64,000 nucleotides of DNA from Paroedura picta (taxonomy: Eukaryota; Chordata; Lepidosauria; Squamata; Gekkonidae), in contig NC_135376.1 of the NCBI RefSeq assembly GCF_049243985.1, positions 42,575,001 through 42,639,000 of the forward strand. The letters run 5' to 3'. Positions 56,848 to 64,000 of this stretch are shown piece after piece. Under the pieces are notes generated by a model. That model was not told the origin of the DNA and did not search any database. It saw only the letters and a list, made by a program, of their open reading frames with translations. Positions within the stretch are counted from its first letter, which is position 1, and every line of letters begins with the position of its first letter. A program made the translations under genes and the position numbers.

Positions 56848-56983
56848 CAGAGGTAGTCACACTGCAGTCCTCCAGATGTCCATGGACTACAATTCCCATG
56901 AGCCCCTGCCAGCAAGTGCTGGCAGGGGCTCATGGGAATTGTAGTCCGTGGACATCTGGAGGACTGCAGTTTGACTACCCCTG
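56848..56983. mobile_element. Palindromic hAT MITE, full length
   Basis: A 136-bp, almost perfect palindrome (two 68-bp arms, about three mismatches) runs from CAGAGGTAGTC to GACTACCCCTG with a perfect 8-bp duplication CCATAGGT on both sides (56840-56847, 56984-56991). Each arm contains GGACTACAATTCCCATGAG. It can form one long hairpin. Confidence 0.85.
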
Positions 56984-57543
56984 CCATAGGTAATGATACA
57001 GAGCACTTTGCTTCTACTTTTTCCAAATGTCCTCAAAATCCATTCAGAGCAAACAATGCTCTGGGACAAACTGGTAAATAGCCATACTAGTGACCTTGAG
57101 ATACCATAGTTCCTGCAACAACAGGAGAGAATTTCTGAGATAGATTCCCAGATGTAAAAGTTCAAAAGTTCAGAGTCTCTCTTCCTGATCTATGAGGGTT
57201 TGGTTTTGCTACGAACCTTCACCTGCCACCCGTATATTTTGGCAGATGTACGTTGCCTCAAATGTTGCTGTTGCTACCCAAATTCAGTGCCTTAAGCATA
57301 ATGCCAGCCTAATCAGTAATGAGCCTACTTCTATGAAAATAGGTCATTCTCCACAGTATATTATGCTGTCTCCAACTCAAGCGTTTTCATGATTTACATG
57401 TTCATAACAGATGCATACATTGTGATAATTACTGTAGCTGTTCAGTATCTTATCTCAACCCCACTCATGAAAGTTGCATAGCTGTACATTTTTACAATTT
57501 TAACATTCAAGCTGCCTGGACAGGAAATATGTTTGATCCAGAT

Positions 57544-57621
57544 TCATACATTGAGGATACGAGATGGAGCATGGAAAACTGCAGAAGGGTTGGGAGAGAA
57601 CTTAGCCTCCACTTCAGGTAT
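57544..57621 (-). CDS. MAP6D1: MAP6D1 exon 3 (terminal coding exon)
   Basis: The acceptor TTTTCTGCTCTAG is followed by ATACCTGAAGTG..., encoding IPEVEAKFSPNPSAVFHAPS then RILNV and TGA. Human reads [20 protein letters not shown] then PRILNV, so identity is clear despite only 25 codons. It joins exon 2 in phase 0. Confidence 0.93.
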   Translation of the reverse strand: MPEVEAKFSPNPSAVFHAPSRILNV

Positions 57622-60600
57622 CTAGAGCAGAAAAAGGAGAACCACAGATTAGCATCATTTTTATGTACAAAAATGTTGTGGACTCCAGTTACCCTTCAAG
57701 TTAAGACCACAAAGGGAACCCTGGTACTGTGATATATTCCAAGGGTCTCTTGTCATGGAGAAATTACTCAAATTTGTAGCTGGAGTTATAGCCAATGTTT
57801 ATATTTAGTTGTAGAAAGAGCTTATCTACTTGTTATAGTAGTACAATATCCATGTTCTTCAGGAATATAGTTCATGTCTACTATTTGTGTAAAAAGGCTT
57901 TATTTTGTTTCGAGTTTAGGTTAAGTTGAGAAACGAAGTCTTGTCCAAGATCATCTAGTAAGCTTCATGGCCAAGGGACAACTGAACTTGGATTTCCCCA
58001 CACACAAACACAACAGCAACATGGTTCAGAAGGAATATGCTACGTCAAAATGAGGTGTCTTTGAAGAAAATCCTAATCTGTGTATGGCTGCTACTGAAAA
58101 TCTCTTATCCAGGTGTCAGGACTCTTCTTTCCCTGTGTACTTGTCCAAGTATATGCAGAGATGTGCCAGCATCAGTAATCTCCATGGATATGCAGAATTA
58201 ATGGATCACTATGTTGGAGACATTAGCCCCCCCCCCCCCCCGGAGGTAGACTGTTATAATGGACTAGTTCTTTTTAACATCAACCAATGACAGATCAATG
58301 AACTAGTCCTGACCTTTTGGGGGCAACATAAAAGTGGTGAAAATGGGAGAGGTAAACATTTTTTCATAGGGTAAAATTAGAAGTCATGATTCTCCAAACC
58401 CCAGGAGGCCTATCCGCAAATCTATCATATCTCAAATCTTGACATATGGTGACACAGTTGTTTGTAAGCAGAGACACAAATTATTTTGCTATTAAATTCA
58501 ATGTATGTAAGAGCTCCAATGCTGCCTTTAAAAAATAAACCCTCCCGATTCCTTATATATTCTTATATAAGAGCCAGTATGGTGTAGTGTCTAAGAGGGG
58601 TGGGCTCTAATATGAAGCACCGTGTTTGATTCCCTCACTACTCCACATGCAGCCAGCTCTCTCAGCTCCACCTACCTCACAGGGTGTCTGTTGTGGGGAG
58701 AGGAAGGGAAAGGTGCTTGTAAGCCACTTCAGGCAGTAAAAAGCAGGGTATAAAAAACCAGCTCTTCATCTCTTCATTATATCTGCACTATTTAAATGGT
58801 TGCTTAAAGATGACAACATATTGTTTCTGAAATTCATCTACCAGATTAAGCTGATGTAAAAATAAATCCAAATGGACCCACTATGAAATCCCTTGAGCCA
58901 ATTATGTCCCAATCTGCACTGAATTGTGCATACAAAGACAGCACAGTTCTAAAAGAGTCACACATCCATCTAAACCCACTTAAATCAATGGGTTTACAAG
59001 GGCTTAACTTTGTTTAGGATTTTACTGAGAATCTGGTGGTCTCTGTCCACATGGATGCATTGCAGTTTCTCCAAAGGAGCCATTTAGTGTATGCAAGTGC
59101 AGGCAGAGAAGTCTATGGGACCAGATGTCAGCTAGGCCCAACCGTAGGCCAGGCAGGACAGCTCTGCCTTGCAAGCCCTGCAGAACTATCATAGGTCCTA
59201 CAGGGCTCTGGTCTCAGTTGGCAGAACATTCCACCAGGCCGCAGCCAGGGTCAAAAAATCCATGGCTTTGGTTGAGGTCAGTTTGATCTATTTAGGGCCA
59301 GGGATCTTAAGCAGATGTTGGTCACTAGACCTTAGTGCCCTTTGGGGGGGGTGTAGTGAAAGAAGCAGCTCTGAAGACCAACAATCCCAGTCCATTAAGA
59401 GTCTTAAAGGTAAAAACCAGAACCATGAATCTGATTCAGTCTCCAATCTGTAGCCAGTACAGCTGAGCAAGCACAGGTTGTATAGGGGCCCTTCGTGAAG
59501 TCCCCATAAGGACCCATGCTACTGCATCTCAGGCCAGCTGGACTTTCCAAGTCAGCTTCAAGGACAGTCCCATGTAGAGTGAGTAAACTAGTATGGAGAT
59601 GAACGCGGTATGGATCACTGTGGCTAGGTTGAGTGTCAACAGTTTGGGTGCTAATTGCTGGGCCTGGAGGAGATGCTAAAAAGCCTGGAAGGTCACATTT
59701 GTGACCGAGGCCTCCATCAACAGGGAGGCATCCAGTGTCACACCCAAGATCCTGACAGTCACCAAAGATGTTTAATCAGATTTCGTCAAGAGCTGGGTGT
59801 CGTAGCGGTCCATCCAGAGGACCTCCGTCTCAGCTGGATTTAACTTCAGCTAACTCCTCTTCAGCCAGTCCAATACAGCCTCCAAACATCTGGCCAAGGA
59901 CTCAGGAGGGGTGGACCGGTAGCCGCCCATCAACAAATATAGCTGGGTGTCATCAGCATACTCATTAATTTATTTCCTCATCTAGCATGTGCACAGGATA
60001 GTCAAGAGAGGTCAGATTTCAATTTCTGCAAGGGTCTAGCAGTCTTCTCCTTGATATGACTTATTTTAAAAGATTTATAATGGGCAACAGCTTATCCTAA
60101 TTAATTTACTTTGTGGCTGGCTTTTACTTCCAGATGTCAATCAGTGCCTTAAAAGGTACTTGAAGGTTATTAAGGAAAGATTAGTCTCGAATGTAGTCAA
60201 CATATCTGTGATTTTGAAGATACAGCACTCTCTGTTATGCTGCTGTTTTTACTCAAGACATTCAAATCAGATGGTTGTTTTCTGCTCTAGACAAAATTAG
60301 TTCTTGTCAGAATTACAGTATCTTTTAAATAACAAGAGGAGAATTACGAGATATGTAGCCCCATTTGCCCTTCCAGTAAGGAGAATTAGAGGCAAGTTTA
60401 TTAAACCCTGAGGGCAAGGAGCTAGGGGATTAACTTGATTCTTATGGCTTATTTTTTTTAATTTTGGTTATGATCCTGATGGGAATTTTGTACAGATAAC
60501 CCACAATGTGATTGTGTATTGATTTATTTTTTAAATGTCATCTTTGGCCAGGTGTGTAGTCAAAACTCAAACTGTAATAAAATCAGTTGATCCTTAAGGT

Positions 60601-63600
60601 GCCAGATTGTGCCCCCAATTCAGCTCTAGTTGCATGTAACAATTAGAGCTTCTATATGGATATTTGCATCCCCATCTGTATTTGAACACACACACAAACT
60701 GACAGACAGCTCAGTTGGGCCTAAATAAATATAACACAGATGGGAGAGTACAACTGAATGTGTATCTATTTGCCATCACATGAATTAAATACATTTCTGT
60801 GGAAGCCAGATCTTTGTCCAGGAGAGGCCAGGAATCCTAATCTTGTCAGTTCATTCATCCTACCAGTCCTCTGGAGCTAGATGAGACAGCAAAGAAAAGG
60901 GAACAAGACTACACTGCATGGAAAATATCCCCTACAAGAAGGATCTCAGCAGAAGAACCCACAGGCTTCTGAGATATGTCTATGTGTACAACAAAGGGCT
61001 CTTCTGTGATGAAGTACCCAGAGTGATGTACTACAACAGCCAAGGGGTTTCTTGCTGAGGAACATTGATCTTCTGGGAGGTGGGGTTAAGAACTGTGTTG
61101 AGCTTATTTAAGAGAAATTGCATGTTGTTTGGACAGTATATTGTATACTGATTGATCTCTGGTTGATTCAGTGTGTTTAATTGTTGCACTTCTATATTTG
61201 AATTGTTATGGGGATTATTCTGAGATGTATTTTATGGGGTTTGCTATGGGGATTTTTCTGTATAATATTGTCCTTTTAGATTTAAAAGGTGAGCTAAAAT
61301 ACCTACAAAAATAAATACACAATCCATCTTGCAGAATCAGGGTGTGTGCCTTTCAAAAGTCCAACAATGCAGTAATTCTTGGAGTTTCAGGAATAATTCA
61401 ATGTGCACTGCTGTTTTCATGAGTTGCATCCTACTTACATTATTAAACTCCAAAGTTTCAAAGGTTTTGCAAAGTACATTTACCTTAAAGTCTGCCTTGT
61501 AGCTAGTTTCTTTCACAAAGTGATCCTCTGGGATAATAAACGCTTGTTTCATCTTTGAGGCCCTGGCTCGTTTTGCTCCAGTCCATGGGCGATACTCTTG
61601 CCTAAAATGAGTTTGCAATTCAAATAAATGAACAAATATGCACAGCAACACATTGAGGGGCAATTGTATGCTTACAACACTGGCCACAGTAATGGCAAAA
61701 ATATATTAAATACATTCTATCTGCTTCTCTGCCACCCAAAAGATTAAGTTAAGTATAGCAGATGACAAAAGTAGCTTTTGCAATGCAAAAATGGCATACC
61801 ATCTCAGATATATAGAGTTAGATTGAACCAGCTTTTTGTCTGATGAAAAAGGAAAGAGGGACTCCTTTGACTGCCAAAAAGGACTGGTGATCATAGGAAC
61901 TGTATAGACAAAAACCAAGTGGGATTGTGCTGTAGTGAACAGAGGAAATTGGTAAAATTGCATTTAAAAGATGACTGGATCCTACTCTTAGAACAAAGAC
62001 TAAAATCACAACATATGGCTACTTCCTGAGCACTGGAACACCACTAAACACTTCCCTTGTTGTCTAGCAAATGACCTTCAGCTTACACATTTTTCTCCTG
62101 TCCTTGGTACCAGCTGGAGATGAGACCACTGCTCCGACAGTAAAGTCCTTTGTGTTTATGTGCCCCGCACCTCTCTACTTCTCTTGGATGAGATACAAAA
62201 CCATACAGAACAGCTGCCCTGCCCTGGAACAAACTGAGTCAAGATTAAAAACAAATTAAAATGAGATTTTCTTTTTAAGAGCCAGATTTCCACAGGGAAG
62301 AGTAATCTAGGATATTGTCATGGAAGGAAGAGGGCACCAAATGGGCCACTCTGCACTTTTTTAAATATAAAAAGGCAAGGTCAAGTCAGGACACTTTTGA
62401 AATCCTGAGCTCAAAATCTCAGCTGAAGGAGAGAGATTGCCAGATGCCTTAATTGTTGTTAGGGGGGAGGGCCTTGCAAAGGACCCAAAGAACTTCAAAA
62501 GGAGACTATGCCCACCCATAGTAACCTGGAGTTATATACAGCTTTGATGACAATGTATTAGGATCCCCCTCAAAGGGGGTGGGGGATTAATTTATCTTGA
62601 GAAAAACAGCAAGGAAAAAATGTTCTGCTATTTCCTTTCTATATATAGTATAATATACTAAGTGCATTCATGATCTGTGCTCTTTTTACTGGGTCTAGCA
62701 AAACGGATAAGTAATCTTTGGGAATTAGTTTCCTGGAACATTCCCTTTTAATAAATGGTGGGTTTTTCAAAAGTCAACAGCTGTGACATTTATTTTTTGT
62801 CCCTCTATTTGGGAGGAAATCAGTGGTGGCAGAGGGAACAAATAAGGAAACCTTCTGACCCTACTAGGAAGACACAAAGGGCAATGCCTTGTATGGTGTT
62901 CAGAAGTAGGCGACAGGATGCCTTTACCTGGCTTACTTCACAAAATATTTTTATGTCACAGGAAGCATCTTCTGTCTGGGGAAATCCCCCCCCACACACC
63001 AACCATAAAAGGGAAAGCCAAACACAGGCATACAAGTTCAAGGATGCTGCATTCCTCCCCAGCTTTCTCGCACTTGCATGTGGCAAACCAGGCAAACTGT
63101 ATACTTCTTTACTAGTGGAAGTCCTTTTTGTATAGGATAAGCCTGATGTGTGAGATGATCTTCGGCAATAAGGGGGCAACAAATGCACCCTGCACATGTT
63201 CAGAGGCCCCATAATGGTCTAACCACTGCTCCCAACGGCCCTGCTGGGGCCCAGTTCAGCTACACCTGTCTGCGCAGAAGAGGCAGCCTACCTGTAGGAG
63301 GTGGTCCTGCGGAGGCCGGGCGGCGAGGCAGCGGACCAGAGCTGCTTGAAGGCGCCGTGCTTCCTGCCTGCCTCCCGCTCCGTGGCCGGCACGACGTACA
63401 CGCGCTGCCGGGAGCCGCCGTGCGCCACGGCGGGGGCGGGGGCTGCGGCGGACGGCGCTCCCCGGAGCTCCCCCCTGCGGCCCTCCCCGAGCCACGGCAG
63501 GGCGTCCCGCTTTTGCACCGGCCACGCGCGGAAGTCCTGCTGGTACTGGGTCTCTGCCGCGAAGGACTCCTTCCGCCGCCCGCCGCCCCGGCCCTTCCTC

Positions 63601-63878
63601 GACGGCCTCTTGCCGCCCGCCAGGCTGTCGTGCAGCGAGGGGGCGGACGCCGACACGGGCAGGGCAGAGGCCGGCCGGGGGCGCCCGGGGGGAAGGGGGC
63701 GGCCACGGCCGCCACCTGTTGGGATCCCTGGCTGCGGCGCCGCGCCCGCGCCCTCCGCCGCCGCCTCTTCTATGTCGGAGTAGTTGTGGATGGTGAGCGG
63801 CACGGCCAGGTCCGACTTGTCCAGCTGGTTCCAGAAGCGCGCCAGGCAGCAGACGCGAGTGATGCAGGGCCAGGCCAT
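57544..63878 (-). CDS. MAP6D1: MAP6 domain-containing protein 1 (STOP-like, SL21), complete CDS
   Basis: Exons in transcript order: 63878-63292, 61601-61484, 57621-57544; 783 nt, 260 aa plus TGA, all GT-AG and in phase (human is 199 aa). The start is MAWPCITRVCCLARFWNQLD in an ideal Kozak context (GCCGCCATGG); an in-frame ATG 18 nt upstream at 63896 has poor context. Known role: a small STOP-family protein that stabilises microtubules against cold and drugs; N-terminal cysteines are palmitoylated and hold it on the Golgi and membranes. Cys 5, 10 and 11 are present. MAP6-like modules are visible: ETQYQQDFRAWPVQ in exon 1 and TTSYRQEYRPWTGAK across the exon 1/2 junction, then KETSYKADFK. The end, KFSPNPSAVFHAPSRILNV, matches the human C-terminus. 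Exon 3 is too short to appear as an open frame and was found by similarity. Confidence 0.95.
58227..58242. repeat. Poly-C run
   Basis: About 16 consecutive C in MAP6D1 intron 2. A comparable G run (about 15) lies at 43024-43038 in a YEATS2 intron, and shorter G runs lie at 4448 and 46684. Confidence 0.8.
58566..58775 (+). mobile_element. tRNA-derived SINE (family B)
   Basis: Plus strand: TAAGAGCCAGTATGGTGTAG head, GTTTGATTCCC box B, CTCACAGGGTGTCTGTTGTG body and CCAGCTCTTCATCTCTTC tail. It lies in MAP6D1 intron 2. Confidence 0.75.
59090..59965 (-). mobile_element. Degenerate L2/CR1-clade LINE with reverse-transcriptase motif
   Basis: On the minus strand the first codons read EYADDTQLYLLMGGY, the catalytic YADD box of LINE reverse transcriptases (59960-59949), then ESLARCLEAVLDWLKRS, LKLNPAETEVLW, RILGVTLDASL, IQPVLAQLYWL and ALRSSDQHLLKIPGPK, with several stop codons and frameshifts. 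An old 5'-truncated copy in MAP6D1 intron 2; open frames on the other strand are shadows. Confidence 0.75.
59966..61483. other. MAP6D1 intron 2, upstream part
   Basis: AT-rich, no recognisable gene or clear repeat between the LINE remnant and exon 2. Confidence 0.4.
61484..61601 (-). CDS. MAP6D1: MAP6D1 exon 2
   Basis: A 118-nt exon reading G-CAA GAG TAT ... GAC TTT AAG (QEYRPWTGAKRARASKMKQA, then FIIPEDHFVKETSYKADFK). The acceptor is TTCATTTTAG and the donor AAG|gtaaat. Its end, HFVKETSYKADFK, resembles MAP6 (KMVHETSYSAQFK) more than human MAP6D1 does, suggesting that this lineage kept the ancestral module. Confidence 0.93.
61602..63291. other. MAP6D1 intron 1
   Basis: 1.7 kb between exons 2 and 1. 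Short overlapping frames on both strands (126 and 130 codons near 62755-63212) have no recognisable motif and mirror each other, so no gene is called. Confidence 0.45.
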
Positions 63879-64000
63879 GGCGGCGGCAACATGCAAGGAG
63901 GGAGGGGGCCGGCAGAAGCGGGGAGCCTTCTCCCACGGGGGAAGGGGGGGAAGAGTCTGCAGCGAGAGGAAGGTGCTTCTGCGCGCCCCTTGGCTTGTGG
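63250..64000 (-). promoter_or_regulatory. MAP6D1: CpG island and promoter of MAP6D1
   Basis: Very high GC and CpG density covers exon 1 and continues to the window edge. The 5' UTR just before the ATG is GC-rich and ends GCCGCCGCC. The transcription start is not visible and may lie at or beyond 64000. Confidence 0.7.
63292..63878 (-). CDS. MAP6D1: MAP6D1 exon 1
   Basis: It encodes residues 1-195. The N-terminal 20 residues are the family's membrane-targeting segment. It is followed by a Gly/Pro/Ala/Arg-rich linker longer than in human, a MAP6-type module (ETQYQQDFRAWPVQKRDALPW) and a second linker ending TTSYR. The donor is TACAG|gtaggc, splitting an Arg codon that finishes in exon 2. GC content is very high because the exon lies in the CpG island. 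Confidence 0.95.

Larger units (their letters stand above)
54120..57543 (-). other. MAP6D1: Probable MAP6D1 3' UTR
   Basis: About 3.4 kb of mostly AT-rich DNA lies downstream of the TGA and runs to a minus-strand AATAAA (54146-54141). It holds a palindromic hAT MITE (56848-56983), a 5S-like SINE (56568-56765) and a tRNA SINE (56247-56447). The extent is inferred from the first good poly(A) hexamer; a shorter transcript is possible. Confidence 0.45.

Noticed and set aside
62755-63212. Opposed 126- and 130-codon frames in MAP6D1 intron 1
   Set aside because: They mirror each other, match nothing recognisable and lie fully within an intron.
63256-63936. Frames of 226, 151 and 160 codons overlapping MAP6D1 exon 1
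   Set aside because: Shadows of the real exon in GC-rich sequence; only the frame starting MAWPC matches a known protein.

Overview
The window is vertebrate nuclear DNA, most likely from a squamate reptile (lizard or gecko type). It shows spliced genes with GT-AG introns, two CpG-island promoters and no operons. The repeat set is typical of squamates: tRNA-headed SINEs, CR1 LINEs ending in ATTCTATG units, 5S-rRNA-like SINEs, hAT MITEs and Helitrons. I cannot name the species. Gene order (KLHL24, YEATS2, MAP6D1) matches human 3q27.1, so this is an ordinary conserved syntenic block.

Layout: (1) 1-7308, the 3' two thirds of KLHL24 on the + strand (six exons, 465 codons; the BTB-coding start lies upstream), followed by a probable long 3' UTR reaching about 12.8-13.6 kb that contains SINE, CR1 and Helitron insertions. 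(2) 14.6-51.2 kb, complete YEATS2 on the + strand: CpG-island promoter, one or two noncoding 5' exons, 30 coding exons (1395 aa, every junction in phase) and a 1.5 kb 3' UTR with AATAAA at 51173. (3) 51.2-54.1 kb, intergenic. (4) 54.1-64.0 kb, complete MAP6D1 coding sequence on the - strand (three exons, 260 aa), with a probable 3.4 kb 3' UTR and a CpG-island promoter at the window's right edge. YEATS2 and MAP6D1 are tail to tail.

The three genes do not form one pathway. KLHL24 is a Kelch substrate adaptor for the CUL3 ubiquitin ligase. YEATS2 is the acyl-lysine reader and scaffold of the ATAC acetyltransferase complex. MAP6D1 is a small membrane-associated microtubule stabiliser.

I see no new gene system. 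The most interesting unexplained structure is in the mobile DNA: three Helitron-like elements with correct A/T insertion sites, a family of palindromic hAT MITEs carrying paired ZNF143-like motifs, a SPIN-like hAT element and a CpG-rich hAT element. All five hAT target-site duplications have a central TA, the Buster-group signature. I recognised no retroviral or LTR element.
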